Assembly (NCBI GenBank): GCA_965194505.1 | Contig: OZ239144.1 | Coordinates: 682,001 to 746,000 of the forward strand | Direction of reading: 5' to 3' | Length of the DNA: 64,000 nucleotides | Source: Hahnella aquatica | GTDB taxonomy: Bacteria; Pseudomonadota; Gammaproteobacteria; Burkholderiales; Burkholderiaceae_A | Shown here: one piece after another, positions 49,375 through 58,394 of the stretch | Layout: the number at the start of each line of letters is the position of its first letter | Position numbering within the stretch: position 1 is the first letter of the stretch | The notes under the pieces: generated by a model | Seen by the model: only the letters and a program-made list of their open reading frames with translations | What the model was told of the DNA's origin: nothing | Databases searched by the model: none | Program-made: the position numbers and the translations under genes

Positions 49375-52080
49375 ATGTCCACGCTGCCCCCGCATGTCAG
49401 CCAACTGATCAACACCACAGCCGACACCGACCCTCAAGAGACGCAGGAATGGCTCGCCGCCCTCGAGGCCGTGATCCAGGCCGAGGGGCCTGATCGGGCG
49501 CAGTTCTTGTTGGAGGCCCTGATCGACAAGACACGCCGATCCGGCGGGCTGGTGCCCTTCTCAGGCGCGACTGCCTATGTCAACACCATTCCAACGGCCA
49601 TGGAAGAACACTGCCCAGGCAACCTGGAGCACGAGGAGCGCCTGCGCTCATGGATGCGGTGGAATGCCATGGCCATGGTGGTGCGGGCCAATCGCGCCGA
49701 TGGCGACCTCGGCGGCCACATCTCGAGCTTTGCCTCACTGGCCAATATGCTGGGCATCGGTTTCAATCATTTCTGGAAAGGCCCTCATCATCCCAAGGGC
49801 CAGGACCTCCTATTCATCCAAGGTCACTCCTCCCCCGGCATCTATGCCAGGGCCTTCCTCGAGGGGCGCCTCACCGAGGACCAGCTCAATCGTTTTCGTC
49901 GTGAGGTCGATGGTGGGGGGCTCTCGAGCTATCCACACCCCAAGCTCATGCCGGAGTTCTGGCAGTTCCCCACCGTCTCGATGGGCCTGGGTCCGATCAT
50001 GGCCATCTACCAGGCACGCTTTCTGAAGTATCTCCATGCGCGCGATCTGTCCGACACAGCCGAGCGCAAGGTCTGGGCCTTCTGTGGCGACGGCGAGATG
50101 GATGAGCCAGAGTCGATGGGCGCCATTGGTCTGGCCGCCCGGGAGCAGCTCGACAACCTCATCTTCGTGGTCAACTGCAACCTGCAGAGGCTCGATGGCC
50201 CCGTTCGTGGCAACGGCAAGATCATTCAGGAACTCGAGAGCGATTTCCGTGGGGCCGGCTGGAATGTGATCAAGGTCATCTGGGGCGGCTATTGGGATCC
50301 CCTCCTGGCGGTCGATCACGACGGCATCCTCAAGAAGGTCATGATGGACACCGTCGATGGCGAGTATCAGAACTACAAGGCCAACGATGGTGCTTACGTG
50401 CGCAAGCATTTCTTTGGTAAACATCCCAAACTGCTCGAAATGGTCTCCAAGATGTCCGACGATGACATCTGGCGTCTGAACCGTGGCGGCCACGACCCAC
50501 ACAAGATCTATTCGGCCTTCTCCGCAGCCGTGCGGCACAAGGGTCAGCCCACGGTCATTCTCGTCAAGACCATCAAGGGCTTTGGCATGGGCAAGGTGAT
50601 GGAGGGCCGCAACACCGCCCACCAAACCAAGAAGCTCGATGACCAGTCGATTCGGGAGTTCCGCGACCGCTTCGGCATTCCGATCTCAGATGAGCAGCTG
50701 CCCGAGGTGCCGTTGCTCAAGCCTTCTGATGATTCGCCCGAGATGCGCTACATGAAGGAGCGCCGCGAGGCTCTGGGCGGCCCGCTGCCGCACCGTCGTA
50801 TAAAGGCCGATGAGTCGCTCAAGGTGCCTGGGCTGGATGTCTTTGCCCCGGTGCTCGAGGCCACGGCCGAGGGCCGGGAAATTTCGACCACCCAGGCCTA
50901 TGTGCGATGCCTCACGCAACTCCTGCGCGACAAGAGCCTGGGCCCGAGGATCGTGCCGATTCTGGTCGATGAGGCCCGCACCTTTGGCATGGAAGGGCTC
51001 TTTCGCCAGATTGGCATCTATTCAATCGAAGGGCAGAAGTACGAGCCGGTCGACCGCGACCAGGTCATGTACTACCGCGAAGACATCAAGGGCCAGATTC
51101 TGCAAGAGGGCATCAATGAGGCCGGTGGCATGAGTTCCTGGATTGCGGCGGCCACGTCGTACTCCACCAACAACCGCATCATGATTCCCTTCTTCATTTA
51201 TTACTCCATGTTTGGCCTGCAGCGGGTGGGTGACTTGGCCTGGGCTGCCGGCGACATGCGAGCAAGAGGGTTTCTGCTTGGAGGCACGGCTGGCCGCACC
51301 ACCCTCAATGGCGAGGGCCTCCAGCACGAGGATGGGCACAGTCAGATCTTTGCATCGGCCATTCCGAATTGCGTCTCATACGATCCAACCTTTTCCCATG
51401 AGGTGGCAGTGATTCTGCACAACGGTCTGGAGCGCATGGTTCAGAACCAGGAGGATGTCTTCTTCTACATCACCCTCATGAATGAGAACTATGCGCACCC
51501 GGGCCTGCGCAAGGGCACGGAGCAAGAGATTCTCAAGGGCATGTACCTGCTGGAGCAGGTGGGCGAGGCCAAGGCCAAGCTCCGGGTTCAACTGCTGGGC
51601 AGCGGTACGATTCTGCGCGAGGTGCAGGCGGGCGCCCGCATTCTTGCGGAGCAGTTCGGCATTGCATCCGATGTCTGGAGTTGCCCGAGTTTCAATGAAC
51701 TGCGTCGAGAGGGGCTGGATGTGGCGCGCCATAACCTGCTCCACCCGACCGACACGCCGAGGGTGCCCTTTGTGACCCAGCAGCTTCAGGGCCACGAGGG
51801 CCCGGTGGTGGCCGCCACCGACTACATGAAGACCTTTGCGGACCAGATTCGTCCCTTCATGCCTGAGGGGCGGCGCTACACGGTCTTGGGCACCGACGGC
51901 TTTGGCCGCTCCGACAGCCGGGCAAAGCTGCGGGAGTTCTTCGAGGTCGACCGCCGCTACGTGGCCGTGGCTGCTTTGTACAGCCTTATGCAAGACGGCA
52001 AGATCAAGCCCAAGCAGGTGCAGGATGCCATCTCGAGCCTGGGCATCCAGGCCGATCGAATCAACCCTGCATTCGCCTAA
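49375..52080 (+). CDS. aceE: Pyruvate dehydrogenase E1 component
   Basis: I start at ATG 49375; the frame runs to 49333 with a less likely start. The 901-residue protein is the homodimeric E1 of the PDH complex, which uses thiamin diphosphate to decarboxylate pyruvate and acetylate E2. Motifs: 'YIHARDLSDTAERKVWAFCG' -like and 'GDGEMDEPESMGAIGLAARE' (diphosphate and Mg binding), then the pyrimidine half with 'GLFRQIGIYSIEGQKYEPVD' and 'GRTTLNGEGLQHEDGHSQ'. The full E1 length is normal. It is followed by aceF after 15 bases. Confidence 0.97.
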   Translation: MSTLPPHVSQLINTTADTDPQETQEWLAALEAVIQAEGPDRAQFLLEALIDKTRRSGGLVPFSGATAYVNTIPTAMEEHCPGNLEHEERLRSWMRWNAMAMVVRANRADGDLGGHISSFASLANMLGIGFNHFWKGPHHPKGQDLLFIQGHSSPGIYARAFLEGRLTEDQLNRFRREVDGGGLSSYPHPKLMPEFWQFPTVSMGLGPIMAIYQARFLKYLHARDLSDTAERKVWAFCGDGEMDEPESMGAIGLAAREQLDNLIFVVNCNLQRLDGPVRGNGKIIQELESDFRGAGWNVIKVIWGGYWDPLLAVDHDGILKKVMMDTVDGEYQNYKANDGAYVRKHFFGKHPKLLEMVSKMSDDDIWRLNRGGHDPHKIYSAFSAAVRHKGQPTVILVKTIKGFGMGKVMEGRNTAHQTKKLDDQSIREFRDRFGIPISDEQLPEVPLLKPSDDSPEMRYMKERREALGGPLPHRRIKADESLKVPGLDVFAPVLEATAEGREISTTQAYVRCLTQLLRDKSLGPRIVPILVDEARTFGMEGLFRQIGIYSIEGQKYEPVDRDQVMYYREDIKGQILQEGINEAGGMSSWIAAATSYSTNNRIMIPFFIYYSMFGLQRVGDLAWAAGDMRARGFLLGGTAGRTTLNGEGLQHEDGHSQIFASAIPNCVSYDPTFSHEVAVILHNGLERMVQNQEDVFFYITLMNENYAHPGLRKGTEQEILKGMYLLEQVGEAKAKLRVQLLGSGTILREVQAGARILAEQFGIASDVWSCPSFNELRREGLDVARHNLLHPTDTPRVPFVTQQLQGHEGPVVAATDYMKTFADQIRPFMPEGRRYTVLGTDGFGRSDSRAKLREFFEVDRRYVAVAALYSLMQDGKIKPKQVQDAISSLGIQADRINPAFA

Positions 52081-52084
52081 GAGA

Positions 52085-52434
52085 GGAAACAGACCATGGC
52101 CACGATGGAGTTGCGGGTACCGGACATTGGGGATTTCAAGGAGGTGGAGGTTATTGAGGTGTTAGTGAAGGCTGGGGATGTATTGGAGCCTGAGCAGAGT
52201 GTGATCACGGTGGAGTCGGACAAGGCTTCGATGGAGATTCCGGCGTCCTTTGGTGGGACGTTGTTGAGTTTGAGTGTGAAGGTGGGGGACAAGGTGGGTG
52301 AGGGCAGCCTGTTGGGCCTTGTGGAGGCCGCCACAACGGTCTCCTCTGTGAGCAAGGCCGAGGGGGTTACGTCGGTCGGCGGTGAGGCCGTGGTGTCTTC
52401 GGCCGAGACGCGATCGGCGTCTCCCGAGGCCAAG
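52085..52434 (+). repeat. Lipoyl-domain duplication, copy 1 (aceF)
   Basis: This 350-base block, including the ribosome-binding site region GGAAACAGACC, the lipoyl domain and the linker start, recurs at 53392-53741 with about six base differences by eye. The proteins are identical for the first 111 residues or so. The codons are richer in G and T than the neighbouring genes, so the block looks copied and held alike by gene conversion. Confidence 0.95.
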
Positions 52435-53391
52435 CCAGCGTCTGTGGCGCCTGCCGGGGCGGGCACCGGACAACTGCCGCATGCATCGCCCTCGGTCCGA
52501 AAGTTCGCCCGAGAGTTGGGCGTCGACCTCTCCCGCATTCAAGGCTCTGGCCCGAAGGGTCGGATCACGGCCGACGATGTCCGCGGCTTCGTGAAGGGCG
52601 TCATGTCTGGTGCCACCGTTGCCTCGTCTGGGTCCGTGGGTGGTGGCGCAGGGGTTGGGCTCGATCTGCTGCCTTGGCCGAAGGTCGACTTTGAAAAGTT
52701 CGGCCCCGTGGAGCGCAAGGCCTTGTCGCGCATCAAGAAGATTTCCGGAGCCAACCTGCATCGCAACTGGGTGATGATTCCCCATGTCACGGCCGACGAG
52801 GATGCCGACATCACCGACCTCGAAGCCTTAAGGGTCGCCCTCAACAAGGAACACGAGAAGTCGGGCACCAAGATCACGATGCTCGCATTCCTGATCAAGG
52901 TGGTTGTGGCGGCGCTCAAGAAGTATCCGGAGTTCAACGCATCCCTCGACGGCGACAACCTGGTCCTCAAGCAGTACTTCCACATTGGCTTTGCAGCCGA
53001 TACGCCCAATGGGCTGGTCGTGCCCGTGATTCGCGACGCCGACAAGAAGGGCGTGCTCGAGATTGCAGCCGAGACCTCCGAGCTGGCCAAGAAGGCGCGC
53101 GATGGAAAGTTGTCTCCCTCCGAGATGCAGGGTGGGTGCTTCTCGATTTCCTCCCTCGGTGGCATCGGCGGAACTCACTTCACCCCGCTCATCAATGCGC
53201 CGGAGGTTGCCATTCTTGGTGTCTCCAAGTCCCTGATGAAGCCTGTCTGGGACGGCAAGGCCTTCGTGCCTCGACTGATCCTGCCACTCTCGCTGTCTTA
53301 CGACCATCGCGTGATCGATGGTGCCGCAGGTGCTCGCTTCAATGTGGCCCTGGCCCAAATGCTCGGTGATTTTCGCCGCGTCTCACTCTAA
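52096..53391 (+). CDS. aceF: Pyruvate dehydrogenase E2, dihydrolipoamide acetyltransferase
   Basis: The 431-residue protein has a single lipoyl domain (residues about 1-80, with the lipoylated Lys in 'VESDKASMEIPASFGG'), a linker, the E3-binding domain (about 133-170: 'HASPSVRKFARELGVDLSRI') and the acetyltransferase domain (about 205-431, with 'LSLSYDHRVIDGAAGARF' active-site His). E. coli AceF has three lipoyl domains, so this is the short form. The first 350 bases are nearly identical to the start of lpdA. An unusually G/T-rich codon usage sets this lipoyl region apart from the rest. Confidence 0.96.
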   Translation: MATMELRVPDIGDFKEVEVIEVLVKAGDVLEPEQSVITVESDKASMEIPASFGGTLLSLSVKVGDKVGEGSLLGLVEAATTVSSVSKAEGVTSVGGEAVVSSAETRSASPEAKPASVAPAGAGTGQLPHASPSVRKFARELGVDLSRIQGSGPKGRITADDVRGFVKGVMSGATVASSGSVGGGAGVGLDLLPWPKVDFEKFGPVERKALSRIKKISGANLHRNWVMIPHVTADEDADITDLEALRVALNKEHEKSGTKITMLAFLIKVVVAALKKYPEFNASLDGDNLVLKQYFHIGFAADTPNGLVVPVIRDADKKGVLEIAAETSELAKKARDGKLSPSEMQGGCFSISSLGGIGGTHFTPLINAPEVAILGVSKSLMKPVWDGKAFVPRLILPLSLSYDHRVIDGAAGARFNVALAQMLGDFRRVSL

Positions 53392-53741
53392 GGAAACAGA
53401 CCATGGCCACGATGGAGTTGCGGGTACCGGACATTGGGGATTTCAAGGAGGTCGAGGTTATTGAGGTGTTGGTGAAGGCTGGGGATGTATTGGAGCCTGA
53501 GCAGAGTGTGATCACGGTGGAGTCGGACAAGGCCTCGATGGAGATTCCGGCGTCCTTTGGTGGGACGTTGTTGAGTTTGAGTGTGAAGGTGGGGGACAAG
53601 GTGGGTGAGGGCAGCTTGTTGGGCCTGGTGGAGGCCGCCACAACGGTCTCCTCTGTGAGCAAGGCCGAGGGGGTTACGTCGGTCGGCGGTGAGGCCGTGG
53701 TGTCTTCGGCCGAGACGCGATCGGCGTCTCCCAAGGCCAAG
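53392..53741 (+). repeat. Lipoyl-domain duplication, copy 2 (lpdA)
   Basis: Second copy of the 350-base block described at 52085-52434. The two copies lie 1307 bases apart, direct orientation. Confidence 0.95.
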
Positions 53742-55175
53742 GCAGCGGCTGAGAGCAAGGCCGACCTTGAGACTCAGATGTTGGTGCTGGGGGCGGGCCC
53801 CGGTGGCTACTCGGCCGCGTTCCGTGCAGCGGATCTTGGGCTCTCCACCGTGCTGGTGGAGCGCTTCAGCACCCTGGGCGGCGTCTGCCTCAATGTGGGC
53901 TGTATTCCCTCGAAGGCCCTGCTACACGTGGCCGGCGTGATGGACGAGGCCAAGTCGTTTGCTGCCCACGGCGTGACCTTCGGTGAACCGAAGGTCGATC
54001 TCGACAAGCTGCGCGGTTGGAAAGAACAGGTGGTGGGCAAGCTCACTGGCGGACTGGCTGGCATGGCCAAGGCCCGCAAGGTTCAGGTGGTGCAGGGTGC
54101 CGGTCGGTTTGTGGGCACCCATGAGATGGACGTGACCGATGCGGACGGCAAGGTCACCCGCATTCGATTCCAACAGGCCATCATCGCTGCCGGTTCCGAG
54201 GCCGTTCGGCTCCCGTTTCTTCCCGACGACCCTCGGGTGGTGACCTCCACCGGGGCGCTGGCCCTGCGCAGCCAGCCCAAGCGCATGCTGGTCATCGGTG
54301 GGGGCATCATCGGCCTGGAGATGGCCACGGTCTACTCGACGCTTGGCGCTCGCGTGGATGTCGTCGAGATGCTCGATGGCCTCATGCTGGGGGCCGACCG
54401 AGACCTGGTGAAGGTCTGGCAAAAGTTCAATGCCCATCGCTTCGACCGGATCATGCTCAAGACCAAAACCGTGGGCGCCCAGGCCAAGGCCGATGGCATC
54501 CATGTCCAGTTCGAAGGGCCCGATGCACCGGCGCAGCCGCAGTGCTACGACCTTGTTCTGCAGGCGGTTGGCCGTCGGCCCAATGGCAAGGCCATCGGTG
54601 CAGAAGCCGCTGGCGTGCAGGTGGATGAGCGGGGCTTCATTGCCGTGGATGCCCAGATGCGCACACAGCAGCCTCATATTTTCGCCATCGGCGACATCGT
54701 GGGTCAGCCCATGCTGGCCCACAAGGCCGTCCACGAGGGCCATGTGGCGGCCGAGGCCGCAGCTGGTCTGAAGTCGTTCTTTGATGCCCGCGTGATTCCG
54801 TCGGTGGCCTACACGGACCCAGAGGTGGCCTGGGTGGGCGTCACGGAGGATGAGGCCAAGGCCAAGGGCATGTCCGTGGAGAAGGCCGTATTCCCGTGGG
54901 CTGCATCCGGCCGAGCGATTGCCAATGGACGAGATGAGGGATTTACGAAACTTTTGGTGGACACTGAGACTCATAGGGTCGTGGGTGGTGGCATGGTGGG
55001 CACCCACGCGGGCGACATGATTGGTGAGTTGGCCCTGGCCGTCGAGATGGGCTGTGACCCAACCGACATTGCCAAGACCATTCACCCGCATCCCACCCTC
55101 GGCGAGACGATCGGCATGGCAGCCGAGGTCTTCGAGGGTGTTTGTACCGACCTCCCGCCGGCGAAGCGCCGCTAA
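53403..55175 (+). CDS. lpdA: Dihydrolipoyl dehydrogenase (E3) with N-terminal lipoyl domain
   Basis: The 590-residue protein is longer than plain E3 because residues 1-80 are a lipoyl domain that copies AceF. Then come 'LVLGAGPGGYSAAFRAADLG' (FAD), the redox pair in 'GGVCLNVGCIPSKALLHVAG', 'LVIGGGIIGLEMATVYSTLG' (NAD) and the C-terminal 'HPHPTLGETI' with the catalytic His. E3 reoxidises dihydrolipoamide. A fused lipoyl domain is known in betaproteobacterial E3s. The gene ends before a strong terminator. Confidence 0.96.
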   Translation: MATMELRVPDIGDFKEVEVIEVLVKAGDVLEPEQSVITVESDKASMEIPASFGGTLLSLSVKVGDKVGEGSLLGLVEAATTVSSVSKAEGVTSVGGEAVVSSAETRSASPKAKAAAESKADLETQMLVLGAGPGGYSAAFRAADLGLSTVLVERFSTLGGVCLNVGCIPSKALLHVAGVMDEAKSFAAHGVTFGEPKVDLDKLRGWKEQVVGKLTGGLAGMAKARKVQVVQGAGRFVGTHEMDVTDADGKVTRIRFQQAIIAAGSEAVRLPFLPDDPRVVTSTGALALRSQPKRMLVIGGGIIGLEMATVYSTLGARVDVVEMLDGLMLGADRDLVKVWQKFNAHRFDRIMLKTKTVGAQAKADGIHVQFEGPDAPAQPQCYDLVLQAVGRRPNGKAIGAEAAGVQVDERGFIAVDAQMRTQQPHIFAIGDIVGQPMLAHKAVHEGHVAAEAAAGLKSFFDARVIPSVAYTDPEVAWVGVTEDEAKAKGMSVEKAVFPWAASGRAIANGRDEGFTKLLVDTETHRVVGGGMVGTHAGDMIGELALAVEMGCDPTDIAKTIHPHPTLGETIGMAAEVFEGVCTDLPPAKRR

Positions 55176-55195
55176 GGCACTTCACTCCGGCTTGC

Positions 55196-55229
55196 AGCCA
55201 GTCCCCTTCAAACGGGCTGGCTTTTTTTT
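55196..55229 (+). terminator. Rho-independent terminator after the PDH operon
   Basis: AGCCAG-T-CCC (55196-55205) pairs with GGG-CTGGCT (55214-55222) with one bulged T, followed by eight T. It ends the aceE-aceF-lpdA transcript 21 bases after the lpdA stop. Confidence 0.92.
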
Positions 55230-55264
55230 GCCCGGAATTTGGCCGGCAGGGATCTAAGCCCGAT

Positions 55265-56662
55265 CTATTCCGATAGGGCTGCGCGTCTTTTTGTGACTTG
55301 GGCCAGCACCTGATTGGGGGCTGTGCCCCCCAGGTGATCTCGGGCCGCAAGCGAACCCTCGAGCGTGAGCACCGCAAAGACATCCTGCTCGATGAGCGGA
55401 CTAAAGCCTTGAAGTGCTTCCAACGAGAGGCTCTCGAGGCCGCAATCCTTGTTGGCCGCCTCACGCACGGCCAATGCCACGGCCTCATGCGCATCCCGAA
55501 AGGGCAGGCCTTTTTTGACCAGGTAGTCGGCCAGGTCTGTGGCTGTGGCGTAGCCCTCCATGGCTGCAGCCCGCATGGCCGCGGGCTGGGGCTGCAGGCC
55601 CGTGATCATCTCTGAAAAGGCGCGCAGTGTGTCGAGCACGGTGTCCACGGTGTCGAAGAGCGGTTCCTTGTCTTCCTGATTGTCTTTGTTGTACGCCAGT
55701 GGCTGAGCCTTCATCAGGGTGAGCAGGCCCATCAGGTGGCCAAAGACCCGTCCGGATTTGCCGCGGGCCAACTCTGGCACATCGGGGTTCTTCTTCTGCG
55801 GCATGATCGACGAGCCCGTGCAGAAGCGGTCGGGCAGTTTCACGAAGCCATAGCGGCTCGTCATCCAGAGAATCAGTTCCTCTGAGAGTCGTGAGAGGTG
55901 GGTCATGATGAGGGCCGCCGCCGCAGTGAACTCAATGGCAAAGTCTCGATCGCTCACGGCATCCAGGCTGTTCTCGCACACGCCCTCAAACCCCAGCGTC
56001 TTCGCCACCCGCAGTCGATCAATGGGGTAAGAGGTGCCCGCCAGTGCGGCCGCACCCAGGGGAAGTCGATTCAGGCGAGACCTCGCGTCGCAAAGCCGCT
56101 CGTCGTCTCGGGCAAACATGGCCTCATAGGCCAGCATGTGATGCCCAAAACTGATGGGCTGTGCCACCTGAAGATGGGTGAAGCCCGGCATGATGGTGTG
56201 CGCGTGCTGCTCGGCCTGGTCGATGAGGGCGCTGCGCAGGCTGCGAAGCGCCTCGCGAATGTCATCGATGCTCTGGCGCAGCCAGAGCCGGATGTCTGTG
56301 GCCACCTGGTCGTTTCGAGACCGTGCTGTGTGCAGCCGCTTGCCTGCATCACCAACGAGGTCGGTCAGGCGTTTCTCGATGTTGAGGTGAACATCCTCCA
56401 AGGCCACGGACCACTCAAAACGGCCTTCAGCAATCTCTTTGGCAATCGTTGCCAGCCCTGACTCAATTGCAGTGAGGTCTGCCTGCGAGAGCAGCCCCAC
56501 GGCGTGCAGCATCTCCGCATGGGCCAAAGAGCCTCGAATATCGAATGGCGCAAGCCGTTGGTCAAAGCCCACCGAGGCGGTGTAACGCTGAACCAATTCC
56601 GAGACGGGTTCGTCGAAGCGGCCCGACCAGCCGACATGCTTGTTCTGAAGTGATCCGCTCAT
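55265..56662 (-). CDS. argH: Argininosuccinate lyase
   Basis: ATG 56662 gives 465 residues, the normal length; the open frame upstream is chance and overlaps hemC. 'GSSIMPQKKNPDVPELARGK' is the fumarase/lyase superfamily signature with the catalytic loop, 'HTARSRNDQVATDIRLWLRQ' the first conserved block and 'TIMPGFTHLQVAQPISFGHH' the second, holding the catalytic residues. It splits argininosuccinate into arginine and fumarate in arginine synthesis. It is divergent from hemC with 36 bases between them. Confidence 0.97.
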   Translation of the reverse strand: MSGSLQNKHVGWSGRFDEPVSELVQRYTASVGFDQRLAPFDIRGSLAHAEMLHAVGLLSQADLTAIESGLATIAKEIAEGRFEWSVALEDVHLNIEKRLTDLVGDAGKRLHTARSRNDQVATDIRLWLRQSIDDIREALRSLRSALIDQAEQHAHTIMPGFTHLQVAQPISFGHHMLAYEAMFARDDERLCDARSRLNRLPLGAAALAGTSYPIDRLRVAKTLGFEGVCENSLDAVSDRDFAIEFTAAAALIMTHLSRLSEELILWMTSRYGFVKLPDRFCTGSSIMPQKKNPDVPELARGKSGRVFGHLMGLLTLMKAQPLAYNKDNQEDKEPLFDTVDTVLDTLRAFSEMITGLQPQPAAMRAAAMEGYATATDLADYLVKKGLPFRDAHEAVALAVREAANKDCGLESLSLEALQGFSPLIEQDVFAVLTLEGSLAARDHLGGTAPNQVLAQVTKRRAALSE

Positions 56663-56698
56663 GGGGGCGCCTGTCTGTTGTCCATTACACTGCCGAAT

Positions 56699-57610
56699 AT
56701 GTGGATTATTGCATCGCGTGAAAGCCGGCTCGCCATGTGGCAGGCCGAGCATGTTCAGGCCCTGCTGGCCAAGGCCAGCGGCCAGCCCGTCAACATCCTC
56801 GGCATGACCACGCGGGGTGACCAAATTCTCGATCGAACGCTCTCCAAGGTGGGTGGCAAGGGGCTCTTCGTCAAGGAACTGGAGACCGCGCTCGAAGAGG
56901 GCCGCGCCCACCTGGCAGTGCATTCGCTCAAGGACGTTCCCATGGAGTTGCCCGAGGGCTTTGAGCTGGCCACCGTCATGGCTCGGGAAGACCCCCGGGA
57001 TGCCTTGGTCTCCCCCCATGTGGCGAGCCTCGACGAGCTGCCACCCGGTGCGGTGGTGGGCACCTCCAGCCTGCGCCGTGAGGCTCAGCTTCGGGCCCGG
57101 CATCCCTCGCTCAAGATCGTGCCGTTGCGCGGGAACCTGGACACCCGTTTGGCCAAGCTCGATCGCGGTGAGATGCAGGCCATTATTCTGGCTGCGGCTG
57201 GGCTCAAGCGGCTGGGCCTTGCCAACCGCATTCGGCAGGTCATTCCCCCCGAGGTCATGCTGCCGGCGGCTGGGCAGGGCGCATTGGGCATCGAGATTCG
57301 TGCGGGCGATGCGCCCACGGCAGCGCTGGTGTCGTCCCTTGCCGATGCCAAGACTTTCATGGAGGTTCGAGCCGAGCGCGCGGTGTCAAGGGCGCTGGGT
57401 GGCAGTTGCCAGGTGCCGCTCGCGGCCTACTGCGTCACGGAACCCGATGGCAAGACGCTCTGGCTGCGTGCTCGGATTGGCATGCCAGATGGCTCGCGCT
57501 TGTGCCAGGCCGAGGGGCATGGCACCGACCCCGAGGCCTTGGGTCTGTCGGTGTCACAAGACCTCCGAAGCCAGGGCGCCGACGAGATTCTTTCCGCCCT
57601 CGAGGGCTGA
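56699..57610 (+). CDS. hemC: Porphobilinogen deaminase
   Basis: The TTG at 56678 is a less likely start; ATG 56699 gives 303 residues. 'IIASRESRLAMWQAEHVQAL' is the family start, 'LFVKELETALEEGRAHLAVH' and 'SLKDVPMELPEGFELATV' hold active-site residues, and 'GGSCQVPLAAY' carries the Cys that binds the dipyrromethane cofactor. It makes hydroxymethylbilane in haem synthesis. It is followed after 13 bases by the hemD-like gene. Confidence 0.97.
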   Translation: MWIIASRESRLAMWQAEHVQALLAKASGQPVNILGMTTRGDQILDRTLSKVGGKGLFVKELETALEEGRAHLAVHSLKDVPMELPEGFELATVMAREDPRDALVSPHVASLDELPPGAVVGTSSLRREAQLRARHPSLKIVPLRGNLDTRLAKLDRGEMQAIILAAAGLKRLGLANRIRQVIPPEVMLPAAGQGALGIEIRAGDAPTAALVSSLADAKTFMEVRAERAVSRALGGSCQVPLAAYCVTEPDGKTLWLRARIGMPDGSRLCQAEGHGTDPEALGLSVSQDLRSQGADEILSALEG

Positions 57611-57623
57611 CAGGACGGCCCAG

Positions 57624-58394
57624 ATGGCCGGCACCCTCGTCTCGCTCCGACCGTTGTGGGAGGCGGATGACCGCTTTGGCCGAAGAGGCGCGCCGTGCTT
57701 GCTCGAGGATGGCACTCGGCTTGTCTATTCGCCGGCCCAACGGCTCGTCCTCGAGCCCTGGACTGCAGAGCGCGGCCCTGCGTTTTTCTCTGGTGATGAT
57801 GAACCCCGGTGGCTTGCGGCCACCAGCCCTGCCAGTGCTCAGGCCCTGCAGCAGCAGCCGCTCGCATGCCAGGCGCTGGTGGCTCAGGCGGGCCGGCTTC
57901 GATGGGCCGCCGTGGGCGAGGGTTCCGCACAGGCCCTTAGACAAGTGCTCAGCCAGTTGGGGCTCGATGCTCCGGTGGTCTGTCCGGATGGTCCGGGCGA
58001 TGCCCATGCCCTCATGGAGAGGCTCTCCGGCGAGCAGCCTGGGGCCATCGCACTGCTGGAGTCCACAGACAATCGAGCTGTGCTTGCGCAGGGCCTCGAG
58101 CAGGCAGGTTGGCGTGTTTGGCGATGGGCCTTGTACCGGCGTGAGCCGCTGCCACTGATCCGCCTTGCAGACCTTGAGAGACCGCTTTGGATATTGCTGT
58201 CGAGCTCCGGCCAGGTGCGTGCAGCACTCGATGACTTGGCAGGCCAGGGGCTGACCCCAGATCAGGCACGCTGGCTCGTGCATCACCCTACGATAGAGGC
58301 TGTTCTTCGAAGTGCCTGCCCGAGTGCGCAGATTCTTCGGCTGGCCTCACCGAATGAAGCAGATGCGGCAACAGCGATTAAACTGAATCCATGA
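57624..58394 (+). CDS. hemD: Uroporphyrinogen-III synthase family protein
   Basis: ATG 57624 is 13 bases after hemC; the 256-residue product is poorly conserved, as HemD proteins are. 'RLRWAAVGEGSAQALRQVLS' and 'IALLESTDNRAVLAQGLEQA' with 'GWRVWRWALYRREP' match the two-lobe HemD pattern, and 'PLWILLSSSGQVRAALDDLA' is near the expected second hinge. It would close and invert ring D of hydroxymethylbilane. Identity leans on context between hemC and hemX. It overlaps hemX by four bases. Confidence 0.8.
   Translation: MAGTLVSLRPLWEADDRFGRRGAPCLLEDGTRLVYSPAQRLVLEPWTAERGPAFFSGDDEPRWLAATSPASAQALQQQPLACQALVAQAGRLRWAAVGEGSAQALRQVLSQLGLDAPVVCPDGPGDAHALMERLSGEQPGAIALLESTDNRAVLAQGLEQAGWRVWRWALYRREPLPLIRLADLERPLWILLSSSGQVRAALDDLAGQGLTPDQARWLVHHPTIEAVLRSACPSAQILRLASPNEADAATAIKLNP

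Noticed and set aside
47855..49408. 517-codon open frame opposite the histidine kinase
   Set aside because: Shadow of the kinase gene; His/Val/Gly-rich translation without a known pattern.
56817..57623. Extension of the hemD frame back through hemC
   Set aside because: The extension is out of frame with and inside hemC; the HemD-like pattern begins at ATG 57624.
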